A stretch of 64,000 nucleotides of DNA from Colius striatus (taxonomy: Eukaryota > Chordata > Aves > Coliiformes > Coliidae): contig NC_084767.1 in the NCBI RefSeq assembly GCF_028858725.1, positions 1,725,501-1,789,500 on the forward strand. Direction: 5' to 3'. This document shows positions 24,601-46,600 of this stretch, one piece after another. How positions within the stretch are numbered: position 1 is the first letter of the stretch; each line of letters opens with the position of its first letter. A program made the position numbers and the translations under genes. The notes below the pieces were generated by a model. The model had not been told where the DNA came from and did not search any database. It was given only the letters and a program-made list of their open reading frames with translations.

Positions 24601-27600
24601 AAGCACGTTAAGGCGAACACAACGCTGTACCATGGGCTTTCAGTGCAGAAGAAAACCATGGCTGTATTCAAAATGTGGCTCTTTCCTGTTTCTGTCACCC
24701 CTGAAGTCTCACATACACCTGCACGTTACAAAACACAATGGAAAATATGACCCACTAGGAATCCTGTCTAGATTTTAGAGGAGTATATTTGCCTTTGACT
24801 TAGAACATTAATCAAACACTAACAGTTGTATAAATTATGGATTTACACTGAGCATTTCGGTTTCATTCACAAGCTAACTCTCAATGCAACCACAAAGAGG
24901 GCCTTTCTTTTCTTTCTTCTTTCTATAATTGTTTTTTGTTGGTTCCTGGTTTTTTTTTTTTCAGAAGGGTGCAAGGAGAGAGGGAAAGTGCTGATGTTAT
25001 CTTTTGCTTGTTTATGATAGATTACTCAGGTCATGTCTACCAGGAACAGCAATAACCATGAACTAACAGGATTATGACAACAGAAAGGATCACACCACCT
25101 GGTATCTCATCCAGCTTTTAAAAAGAGCATTCAAAGTACTGACACTCTGTTTTACTGAACTGCAGTGTCATGGGGAAACAAATTTGTTTTGGGTACAAAA
25201 TTTTAACCCTTTTGACAAAAGGTTGAGAAACAGCATCTTTCACACCGTTCTTTGGGAATCTCGAGTCTATACATTAGAGAATCCTACAGACTACGATGCT
25301 GTTTGTGCTTCCTGTGGCACTTGCCTTTCCTGTGTTTAAGGAATGGATGTATGTGTCACCACAGGCCACCTGGGCAGCTCTTTCTGGAGCACATAAAATG
25401 GTGCAGCAGGCCATGTTCACAATAAACTCACTACTAAAGCATTCAGAAGAGCTACTGGAGCTGCGACGTTCCAAAACCAGAAGAAACATTGGAGGCTATG
25501 AAGGATGAAACGTCATTTTGGATGCTTTAAAAAATCAATATCCATTCAGGCACTAGAAAGCTGAAGTGCTGCATGCTTGAAATGTCTGCATTTTTTTTCT
25601 AGTACTTGCTCTAATGAAAAAGATCAATTTTTAAATAAAAAGTCTTGCACTCCTAAAGCATTCAAGTCAGTAAATACACATTTACCGGGAAATTCCTCTC
25701 TGTGCTTCATTTTCAGCTTGTGAGCTTCATCATAATAGGGTTGCTTCTGCTCATCAGTCAGTTTGCTCCACTCCAGCCCAAGCAGAGTGCTGATTTCTGT
25801 GTTGTTGGCACCTGGGTATGCTTTGGCTATGGTGGGCCGATGAATCCTGGCCCACACCATAAAGGCGTTCATTGGGCGCTTTACGCGGCCCTTCCTGTCC
25901 TTGCTAAACGGAGTGTCTGGTATTCCTGTGCAACAAACCCAGGACAGATTGTCATCTCACAGGCAACACATGCAATACAATCCTACATTCAGTTTGGCAA
26001 GAGTCAAATCTCTAGAGCTTTGGAACAGGTGACACTCAATGCACATTTGGAGAGTCGCTCCGGAAAGCAGCTCGGGCTAAAGGGGAGAATGCTCCACTAA
26101 CCCTTGTGGACCACTGCATAAGGAATCATTTACCTGCCTTTCATTACACAGTATCTTTAAAAAGAAGAGAAATATATAGGAGTGCTGACACAGTGGTTTG
26201 GGTAGATTGTTTCCTTATGAATTTGCAAAGAAAACACTGTAGGGCATAGATGATATCATAGAATCACAGAATCATAGAATCACAGAATGGTAGGGGTTGG
26301 AAGGGACCTTTAGAGATCATCCAGTCCAACCCCCCTGCAGAAGCAGGGTCACCTAGATCAGGTCACATAGGAACATGTCCAGGTGGGTCTTGAAGCCCTC
26401 CAAGGAAGGAGCCTCCACACCCTCCCTGGGCAGCCTGTGCCAGGGCTCCCTCACCTCAACAGTGAAATAGTTTTTTCTTATATTTAAGTGGAAATTTTTG
26501 TGTTCCAGCTTCATCCCATATCACTGCAAATTTGCCATCACCACCAGAACTATGTATGCAAAGCCTTAACAATGCAGGGAGAGGGGCTATTGATGCAGTT
26601 TAGTCCCACACCTGTGCAGTCCTTGGCTTCTCAGCTGAGGTCATTACAGCTGTTCTGGGTTTCTGGTTGGTTGGTTGTTTTTTTCCCCTCTCTCACTCTT
26701 TTCTCAGATTTGGACAGTTGTTTTGCTGGAGGAACCTGTGTTACCAAATGACTGCTACGTGGCACCTGACTTTGGCTCTTTGTAAACACAGACTGCATTT
26801 AAATGGAGCTGGTGGCACAATAAACCCCCAGAGCCCTCGCAGCTCACTCCTGAGCAAGCATTTTCTTCTCTGAAAATAGCTTACAGGCGAACTCTTTCAC
26901 ATTATCAATACAGAGCAAAAGTCTTGCAGTCTTTAACCTCACTTAAAGTCACTAATTTTCACAGCCTAGATATCTTTCAGAAGATTCTAATCCAGACATT
27001 TCAAAACGTTCCTCATTCCACACGTCCGGATTTTCTGAGAGGTGTACAAACGCTGCACAGCTTTAACCATCAAAAGGGATTCCTGACCTTAAACTTGCAG
27101 CCACAACTCAGTGCGGCTCTGAACGCTGTTCCAAGGCGTTTCATGTAGTCAGGGAGCTGCACTGATTTTAACCAACCACTAGAGAACCCGGTGCTCACGT
27201 ATGTTCGCTGAAGAAGAGTCGTACAAAAGTGCATCCAAAGGGATCACGATCTTTCTGCCCACGTTCTGATAACCCAACAGCTGTGCCGCCTACTGAACCC
27301 CTGCAAACTCTCTTAACGTAATACCTGATTCGGAAGGTAGTATTGTCAGGGAAACACTTTCAGTTTTAGTCTTTACGGCAGGCTTCGGTAAAGGCGGCAT
27401 TTCGCTTGGCGCGGCAGCCTGCCACATCACCTCTGGCGGCAGAGGGGCTCGGACCTGCACGCAGGCCGCAGCAGGCCGCGGGTGAAGCACGGCTGGGGCG
27501 ACCCCAAGCTCCTCATAGCTCTGCACCTTGCCGTCGCTGGTGCTGGCGTGAGCAGGCCCGCACTGCGAGACGGGCAAGGCTTTGCCCTGGCTCCCTCTCG

Positions 27601-27703
27601 CCCTGCGGCTGCCCATCGGCCCGCCCGCGGCCGTTACGCCAGCGCCCGCCGCGCCCCGGCCCCGCCTCACGACGCGGTCGCCATGGAGACCCCCGGGAAC
27701 CAT
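21263..27703 (-). CDS. SOX30: SOX30, HMG-box transcription factor
   Basis: SOX30 is a nuclear HMG-box DNA-binding protein, in mammals chiefly needed for spermiogenesis. Five exons join without a break (1395 nt, 464 aa): 27703-27325, 25925-25686, 24323-24144, 23680-23437 and 21614-21263. The HMG box covers about residues 140-208 ([46 protein letters not shown]). It is preceded by the conserved [18 protein letters not shown] linker and followed by [12 protein letters not shown]. The C-terminal exon ends [14 protein letters not shown]...HLVNETN like the mammalian PVPQLDIGTLE...QVNVTD. The protein is much shorter than human SOX30 (753 aa), both before the box and in the Pro/Ser-rich middle. An in-frame TAG lies eight codons upstream of the chosen Met; that Met has a weak start context, so Met30 (27616) is an alternative. 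It is divergent from THG1L in a shared CpG island. Confidence 0.94.
21615..23436 (-). other. SOX30: SOX30 intron 4
   Basis: 1.8 kb AT-rich intron. Short open frames on both strands lack splice or family support. Nothing else is visible. Confidence 0.85.
23437..23680 (-). CDS. SOX30: SOX30 exon 4
   Basis: A 244-nt exon, acceptor CTTCTAAAG and donor GTAATG. It encodes [18 protein letters not shown] and SGHHYFPS, corresponding to mammalian SPAIQLPTP, SPVTLFQ and PGPHYFPS. About half of the mammalian Pro/Ser-rich segment between these blocks is missing. Confidence 0.93.
23681..24143 (-). other. SOX30: SOX30 intron 3
   Basis: 463 bp between confident exons. Nothing notable is visible. Confidence 0.85.
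24144..24323 (-). CDS. SOX30: SOX30 exon 3
   Basis: A 180-nt exon, acceptor CTTTAACAG and donor GTGAGT. It starts by completing EFPD and continues [17 protein letters not shown], then PYPVVIPQ and ISHPV, matching mammalian WVYQPRPGKRKRFPLSV, YSVVIPS and ITHPV. Confidence 0.95.
24324..25685 (-). other. SOX30: SOX30 intron 2
   Basis: 1.36 kb, including pyrimidine-rich stretches near 24,900-24,960 on the plus strand. No exon or repeat that I can name. Confidence 0.85.
25686..25925 (-). CDS. SOX30: SOX30 exon 2 (HMG box)
   Basis: A 240-nt exon with acceptor GTTGCACAG and donor GTAAAT. It carries nearly the whole HMG box, including the RPMNAFMVW signature and the [17 protein letters not shown] helix. 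Confidence 0.98.
25926..27324 (-). other. SOX30: SOX30 intron 1
   Basis: 1.4 kb; contains the CR1 insertion at 26,255-26,522. The short open frames here have no support. Confidence 0.85.
26255..26522 (-). mobile_element. CR1 LINE 3' fragment with repeated octamer tail
   Basis: Starts with two and a half copies of ATAGAATCACAGA (the CR1 tail in reverse). It continues GGTAGGGGTTGGAAGGGACC, CCAGTCCAACCC, GGAAGGAGCCTCCACACCCT and CCTGGGCAGCCTGTGCCAGG and ends near the TTCCAGCTTCATCCC block. Minus orientation, 5'-truncated as is usual for CR1. Confidence 0.97.
27325..27703 (-). CDS. SOX30: SOX30 exon 1 (coding part)
   Basis: Encodes 126 residues, ending [20 protein letters not shown] and then a codon split at a GTATTA donor. 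Conservation with mammals is clear only in the last 60 or so residues; the Arg/Gly-rich start is poorly conserved and its exact start is uncertain. Confidence 0.85.
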
Positions 27704-27750
27704 AGAGAGGTCCGCCCGCGCCTAGACAGGCTTCCGCTTCCGCTCGGGCC

Positions 27751-32340
<4,590 letters not shown>

Positions 32341-32925
32341 TCTCTCTGCTGAGTATAACTGTTTATGTTTTGCTCTGTTTGGGTTGTTGCAAGTGAGGAG
32401 TACAAAGGTAGCCCTCCTCGGTGGCTACACTGGTTTGAGTGTTGCTGTTGCCTGAAAAGACTGGTATGTTTGTCATATAAGGATATGACCATATGGCAAA
32501 CCTAAAATCATATTTTGAATGTTAAAAACTGTTCCTTCCCTGTACATGCATATTTGTAGAATAAGTGTATATGAATGTCATGCATTTCTGTAGCATTTAA
32601 ATCATGAGGTATTTTACTGAACTGCTGAACTATAAAAAAGCTTGCATATTTGAGCAGTCAAAAGCAGAGGAGAAAATAATTCTTTTGCTTTTTGTTTCAA
32701 CTGAGGTGGACCAGAATACTTCAATTGGCACTTAGTACTATCACAGCCAGTGTGTTTAGTCAGATCAGTGACAAAGCTTTCAGCTGCTGAATGTCTCTGA
32801 GCCTCACAGAAAGGAAATGGAACAGCCAAGCAGTTTCCTAGGAGTGATTTTTTTTTTAAAGGTTTTGTCAAATGTGCAAGATTTTTATACTTTTTTAAAA
32901 AATAAACAAAAAAAGAGTAATTTCT
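32341..32925 (+). other. THG1L: THG1L 3' UTR with poly(A) signal
   Basis: AATAAA at 32901-32906 lies 560 nt after the stop and is the first canonical signal on this strand. The end is inferred at about 15-25 nt past it. Confidence 0.65.
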
Positions 32926-34500
32926 TCCTTGCTGTGTTTATTACTTGGCCTTTCTCCTTCCTGGGACTTCCACTAGTAACTGGCAAAAGTTCTAAACAGG
33001 GAAGGTAATAATAAAGATACTGGACACACTTGAATTCTCTTAGGACCTGGATAGACACAGTGCTCTCATCTTCTGTGGCCTTGGAAGTCATTTGTCTCCT
33101 GCTGTGCAGTAGAGTGAAAGGTAGCGTCCCCAGGGAACATTCTGGTGCCTGGGAAGAGGGTGCTAACGAGAACCTGTACTGCTGCTCTCTGATTTTCCTG
33201 GGGATACCACAGAAGTAGCAGTCCTGACAATACATGTTGCTTACAGGGAAGCAGCGGGGGGAGGGTGTTGCCTGGTTTCTGCACAGTTTTGTTTTGGTTC
33301 CACTATCAGTTAAGACCCTTTCTCAAAACACTTAACTCATACAGCTTCTCAGAGCAGAAGTATTTCTGCTAATACAAAAGGTCTTGTCCCAGTGTAACTG
33401 GGATTTGAGGGAAATAACCTATTTTGGCATAGAAGTAAAACTATCATGATATAATAGGTATTTATAAGGACTTTATTACTGCTTTTAACAGTACTGGTTT
33501 CAAAACACTGGTGCTAGAACAGTAATCTGTCAAGTTATTGCTAAGGGACAGACAGTCAGCAGCTGGGACTGACCATGAAAATGGAAAGAAAGAATTAAAT
33601 GTGACTGAAGAAGGTCAGTTCTGAGTTAGTTGCCCCAGAATTTGCATTGCACCCTGCTCTCTTTTTTTCCTGCAGGAAGAACTTAACTCACTTAAGGCAA
33701 CATGCACTTTGTTGGGTGGTTGTTTTTCAAAACAGGCACTGATGTAAACTACTACTTTTTGTAGTTTCTTCCTAAGATTGAACAATGAATCTATGCATTT
33801 AGAACAGCAGAGGGCTTCCCCTCAACCATGATTCATGCTTGGAAATTATTATGTAGGGGTTTTTCCTATATGGCTACCTGATACGTTGTAGAACATATGT
33901 AAATCGTGTATGTCTCTAAAATGGGTCTGTATTGGGTCTTACCCTCAGAGTACTTTCTAATTAACTCATCCTTACATTACTATGTAACAAACAAACAGTC
34001 CTGCTCACAGATGGATGCAGACCTTGGAACCAAGACACAGATTGTCTGTACAGCCACGGCCTTGAATTTGTATTATTATAAATAAATGAGAAACTCCCTG
34101 GGGCCTCTTCATGCATAAAGTCATAAACATGATTTTGTAGCTTTAGCAGGAAAGAAATCTTTGCTAGATTCAGGAAGCAGACTGGCCGTAGTGGCACACA
34201 CTGCTCAACCCATGTCCTCTGCCAGTGCTTACAGGTATTTCAGTAGCGGCTGAAGTCCCATACTGCAGCCCAGTGATGAAATAGGTGTTTCATCTACATT
34301 AGTCCACAGCCTCTGGCCGCTGCTGCTGCTGTGACGGAGCATTTTAGGTACCAGAGCCGGTACTGAAAGATCAGTGGTGGAATCCCTGACAGTAACACCC
34401 CTCTGCAGCAGCCACACGCCTTGCTGTGCTTTCCTTCAGAGACACGTTTCTGTATGGTATACCCTTTTACGGATTAGCACGCAAATGACAGCGTAACCCC
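32926..34500. other. Intergenic region between THG1L and LSM11
   Basis: 1.6 kb of AT-rich sequence without a recognisable repeat, RNA gene or exon. Small frames on both strands have no support. Confidence 0.7.
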
Positions 34501-34868
34501 CTTTTGCCCAGGTGCCCTTCCTCTGCCTGGGGCCCTGGAAGGTGACCTGTGGTCCTTGTTGCGTGCGGCACCCCCAGAACAGCCGGGGGCCTCCGGGTTG
34601 GGCTGCAGGAGGAGGCCGCGCTACAGAGACCAGCTGTGCAACCGCACCAGCGAGCTCAGTAATGCTCGAGGAGGGCAAGCGGGGCGCCCGCACCTCCCCG
34701 AGCGGAGCGGGGCAGCTCCGCCCCGCCGGGGCCCGCCCGGGCCGTGCTCCGCCCTCGCTCCGCGCCGCCCGGAACCCGCGCAGCTCCGGCGCCCGCGGGG
34801 CTCCGCCGGGCGGCGCGGCAGCGGCTCCTGGCGGCGGCGCGGGGCCGTGCGGCCGCCCGCAGCCCGGC

Positions 34869-40647
<5,779 letters not shown>

Positions 40648-43600
40648 CTTGGCTGAGCCTTCCTCGGTGTATTTATTTGATAGCATGAATTGCTGCTGCA
40701 GCCATCGCTCTTTAGCGTTCTCATTAAGTCTGATGGTACTGTGACTGGTTTCCCATTGCCACAACAAGGTAGGGGAAGTAATTCTACCTGGAGCATCCTG
40801 AGCCTCATGCCAAAGTAGCCTCATGCCTACTTAGATCTCTGTTGGGAGCCTCAGGACAAGGTCAGCAAAGTAGTTATTCCTGTGAGATGAGGGAGGCAAG
40901 CGCAGATCCCTCTGCTCTTTAAAAAGAAGCTAAATGGAGAGGGTTAGAAGAGAATTTTGGTGTACTCTGTTACAGGAGCTAATTGTGGCACACATTAAGG
41001 AGCTTAAGATCAGATCTCCGCCTGAAATGGATCCCAAATGCTCTTTTCTGTGCTCAGAGTAACCTCGAGAGAAGACTGCTAATGAAACCAGCAATTTATC
41101 TGCTGGTGTTACCCAGCTGTCTTCTTTTCCAGACATATTTCTGACAATCATTTTGAAATAGTCTGTGAAAAAGTAGAGTGACTTACAACTGCTGGCTATC
41201 AGCCTCTTCTTCATAGTTAGCTCTATAATTCCCTGTGTGACAGAAAACCTCTTAATTGAAGACTGCTCTTCTCAGTGAATGGTGGCAGGATGTTGTTTTC
41301 GCTATCAAAGCTTAGGCTTTTATTTGTAATGCTGTGCTTTAGCTGCTTGCTGCTGCTAACAGGGCTAATGTAGCTGATCCAGGGACCTCCCTATTTGGAG
41401 TTTTATCTGTGAATGTCGTGGATGCAGATGGAAAATGGTACTTTTATGTTTAACCCATTTGCCACTTAGTGTAACAGTGACATTTGCAAAGGTGTAGGGG
41501 TTTTTTTCTCAGATTTAAAGTGTTTGTGCTGAGCACAGTTGTACTGTATCTAAGCGCCTTTCAAGCTCCTTCTGTTGAAACTAGAGGTGCTGTGTCTCCA
41601 GCAGTTCTCACGGAGCAGAAATCTTTATGGGTCTTTCCTATCTGTATGAATGATGCATCATCTAATTCCAGTTGAACTGAGCTTTGGAGGTGTGCCTAAA
41701 AATGTTTTGAAGTGTAAAAGTCAAACTTGACTCATTAGTGTTTTCATTTTAGCAAGGTGGTTAAACTGCTGTAGATCAGGCCAGGCTTCTGCAGGTATCA
41801 CCTGCTTTCCAAGAGAGCTACATGCAGAAGTTTGAGGTAAATGAAGTTGTTATATTATCCTGCCTATTCCCTTAGTTGTTAAAGGCCACTAGATTTCACA
41901 CTGCTCTTCTTGTACTCATCTCAGCTACCTTTTGCTTTGTAGCAGCTCTGTGTATTTAAGGTGAAGTTAGGAAATAGCTTTGTAGCAGATCTTGTATTGC
42001 ATGTAGAGGTCTCTCAAACTCGGTGACTGTACTCTCAATGACATATGTTGCTGTTGCTATAAATGCAGCATACTGCTTGCTTGTTGTTAGGGGTATGTCT
42101 GTTGTTCAGATGATTTTGCAGGAGTTCTTGGACATACAAAGCAGCTGTATGCCTCTAGGGGAGCCTGAAACTTTGATGTCAACATTTCAGATGACTTTGG
42201 GCTTGGATGGCTGAGCAGCTCAGCCACTGAACTGCAAACTCAAGTTCAGCCTGGGACAGAAGTGCCTCAGAATTCAATGTGTTGAGGCAAAACAGTTTCA
42301 TCAAGAGTGGGGAAAAAAAAAAAGACAAGGATAAAAATATCTACACTTTCCTATAGTTTTATTGCTGTAATTCCTTCTTCTCTTTGAGGTTCCTGTTTCC
42401 TCTCTTTTTGTGCTGTTCTTGTTTGTGTTCATATGGCCTGCAGTTCTTCCCTTTTTTCCCTTTCTTTCTCTTCTCCTGGCAGTACTTTGTCTCCTCAGGA
42501 CATCCTAAACTACTGTTCAGGAGAGTTGTTCTTGTATTCGCCCCTACTTGTCCTGGCTTCCTGAACCTTTCCTGGTTGGCTTGCTGTGTGAATGTGATTC
42601 CCAACTAACCAGAACACTCACAAATTGTTAGAAATGTGTGAAGCTAGAAACAAGGGGCTTATTTCTGCTCCTGACTTCTCATCAGCTTTTATTGCAAGTG
42701 AGTACTTTTCTTCATTACATTTTTGTCTGTGAGTTGTTTTTTCCCCTCTGCTTTCTGAATGTTCTGGTTTTATTCCAGTTGTTGGGGATGAATTATCTGC
42801 CTTTTCCATTCATGCCAAAGGCTACTGGTTTTGACCTCTCCTCTTTCCTTCATACTTGACCAAATGGTGTCAAATCTCTGCTCAGGCCTGTGTACTATGA
42901 CATCTAATTGGATTCTTGCTTTTTTTACCTCCTACTCTTAATTCTCGTTTGTACTGCCTTGTGCATTCAGTAAGGTACAACTACCATGAATGTTCTTGTG
43001 GCTATACTGCCCTCTTTCCTTGTCAGTTAGGACTTCACCAAGTTGTCAGTTGCTACTAGAAGTCTTAGTTTCCTTTCATCAGAAGTTTTTCTCTGAAGCC
43101 TTGCAGTTGTTTGACATCTACAAGTTTCTTTTTTGACATTTTATGAAAAATGCTGGTGCTTAGACTTGCATTTGTGCCTTGATTTTTATATCATCACTGA
43201 CCTGTTCTTCCAAAGTCATCACCTCAGTCAACAGACCTGGTTAAGAGCTATACAGTTTGTCTACTTTTTTTGCTCTACCTCATTATTAAACAGTTCCTTA
43301 TCTCCTGTCATTGCCTCATCTGTGGAGCCGGTTAAAATTCTCTCTTCCAATTTAGATTTAATGGCTTATTTGGTGATTCTTCATTTCCTTCCTCCCTACC
43401 CACCTCTCTCTCATTATTTCCAAGCTGCTTCCTAAATACAGCCACTTCTACAACTTCAGATCTACCAAAATGTCTTCCTTTTCCCTATTTCTGACATTGT
43501 ATCTTCCCAAAGCCCATTGCCAAAATGCTGTTTTATGAGTTTTGTCTCTTTCAAGCATAGCATTTGTGATTTTGTCTCCTTCAGGCTTCATAATTGTGAC

Positions 43601-46600
43601 TAAGCAAGTGATCCTGGATGTGTGTTGTCACTTGCATGTTTAATACTTCAGATAAAGCTGCTCTTCAAATAAAATGGAATGTGATGCTCTGAAATGAAGT
43701 CTTCTACCTCACTGGAGTATTCATGTAAATCTGTTTGTTTTTAAAAACAAAAGAAAACAACCCTTGGAAACAAACGAGCTTTGTTTGGTCTTATTGTTTC
43801 TGGTGATTTCTTTCCATGTTTTACCTTTTCCAAACTCGGCATAAAATCCAGATTCTTTAAGATCTGTTTGCTCTTATCCACTGCTATTGCTGCAGTGTCA
43901 CAAAGATGATGTGACCGTGGGCACCTGAAGTCATGCTAAAGAATGAAGTGCAGGGGGAAGTCTTAAGAAACAGAGCTGTGTGAGAGGGATTCTGGAGGAG
44001 ATCCACATTCTGTTTGCGACTTTTCCAGTATTTGTAAGACCCTGTTCAGCCTGGTGCTCAGCAGTGGTTCCTGCAGTGTTATCTCTGGGGAAGTACTAAA
44101 TTACTGCAAGGAGCAGGTTTCTGAAGTACCCTTGAAGAAATGTTGTGATCACTTGAGATTTTTTTCGCATCATTTCTGAACGAGCAGACAAATATGAAAC
44201 TTGTGCAGTGCTGTGGTGCCAACTGCAGGAATGATGTAACGCTGCAATGGTCTTGGAATGTGATGTGAGTGAGATCTCACGTGTCATCATGTATCTCTTC
44301 ATTGCCAACAGAGTTCAGTAGGGAGCCAAATCTCATGATTACATTAAGAGGTGATTTATAATTCTAGGGACCTTTGCAGATATTCTGAGTAGGGTTTTCA
44401 TGGTACCACAGCATAAAAACTTGCTGTGATGCAGGGAAACTGGTAGGGAGAATCTGTCTGAGAGCTGCAATGTTACCCTACATTTATGGGTATCATGGCT
44501 GGGATGATTGTTTGGGAAGCTCTCTTGCACAGATGCCTCATTTTTATTGAATACTTCTTAAACAGGGCAGTGGCAGTAGAATAGGTAAGGCCAAAGGAAA
44601 AAAAACAAGCTTTTAAAAAGTGTGGGTTTAGTTCCTTCTCTCAGCTGACTTGCCCAGCTTCTTAATTGCCTGGAAGGATTTTTTTTCTGATCTAGACACA
44701 TGTCCTCACCAGGTGATGGCTGAAGTAGTCAGCAAGTACTGCTTTCCATCTGCTCCTTGTCCTTCAGATTCTGGATTAATTGTTTCTGATGCAGCTTTCC
44801 CTTCTGTATCTTTTGGAAGCAGAGCAAAGTCTCTCAGCAGGGGCAGGTTTGACTGCCCGCTGTTTTTTTTTCCCCTCCCTAAGGAATGTTACCCCATCTA
44901 GTTTTGCATCCAGATGGCCTTTGGTTATTGTTGATTTTGATACTATTCTCTGCAGACTTTTGGAATTTTTTGGTCAGATGTTTTAAATTATTTTCCTTCC
45001 CACAGTGCCAGGGTTTCTTACTTGGCTCCTGCAGTCACCCATTTGCACCTAGGAATCCTCATGGGTGAAGAAGTGCCCACGAAAAAAAAGCAGCAGATAC
45101 AAAAACATGTCTAATTTTTGTTGAATTTGACATTTTGTCCAACATGCTGCCCACACTTACTCTTTCCCTTGCTTACTGGCACTGACCTACGTGAGACAGG
45201 TGGAAACAATGATTTCCTCCAGAATCTTGAAAGAAACCTGAAAGGCAGCAGGGACAGCAAACTGTGAAAACATTCTGAGTTTGTGAAGATGTGTATCTCC
45301 AGGTAAACTTCCTGTCTTTGATTAAACAGATCAGAATGACAACTACCATCTGAAACTGTAAGCCCTGCAACTGGGTGGAACTGGAAGGTACAGTACTACA
45401 CCCTTTCAGCAGCAATGCAGCAGCAGCAGCAAAGTTGCTGTGATTCCTTCAACCAGGCAGGCTCTTTCCTGAGAAGCTGTTGAGTTGTATATTGGTGTCT
45501 GCTCCAAGCATAAGTGCAAAAACCAGCATATTAATATGAAGATGCTTTCTCTCCTGCCTGCATTGCAAAGTGTAAAACACAAATGCTGAAGCACACATCA
45601 TGTGCAGCCCAGAACTATTTCAGTTCGTGCTTCTGCTTCTTGCCGTGGGTTTAAAAAGCTGAAGTTGATACTACAGCAATCCCTTGCTCTAACATTGTGA
45701 AAGGCTAACACTTAGTAGAAAAGGATACTGAAAAACTGAGGTATTACAGAATTTGTGGAATTTGTAGTGTAATTAAGGTATTGCAAACCAAACCCATCTG
45801 CTCCTCAGGATCCAGATGCACAAATGGAAATGAATGAAGCCACAAGTAGGAAAAAAAATAACTTCCCTTCTTCTAGTGAAGGAAGGTGGTCTTCCTAGAG
45901 CAGGCCAGTAAGTGCAAAGCTAATTCTCAGTTTGTACACGTGATGGTAGGTAGGCTGAAACTCAGAGTGAACAAAGTATGGACAAAAAAGAGCTGAAAGA
46001 GGCTCTGTTTGCAGACTTGAGTATCAACAGTCTAACTTCACAGTGAGAGTTTCTAGAGAAGCAACTCCAGTTTGCAGTACTAACAGCTGCAGCATTGGCT
46101 CCCCAAAATGTTTTCTTGGCATTATTGTCCTTGCCCATAAGAAGATGATAAATGCAAAGGTTGGTGGTATGCTGTCCTGTACTGTCTTTTTCAAAATGCT
46201 GCAGTGTATTTAGTGATGAGATCTGACTAAGTGGACAAAGGAAAGCACGGTGTAGGAAAAGAGGAGAGAGTCCAAGCTGAGCTTCATGTTTTAATTTACC
46301 AAAAATAACCTGGAAGGGTACACTTGGACCAAAAAACTAAGAATGCACTCAAGTCTTCATTTAGAAACTTTAACTTGGTCAGACTTTTTTCCAGCAGTGC
46401 CTATGTCTGTCCTTCAGATAAACATTACTGCAACATCTTTTAAAGGTACTGTGCTGTCCATGTAGCCAGTAATGTTCACTTCATATCTAAGAAGCGCTTT
46501 CAGAAGTCACTGTCATTAGAAGGAAACTCTCATTTTCAGGAGGTTACATGTCTTTTTCTCTCTTCTGACTTAGAACCTAAGATGAAATTGGGCAACAGCT

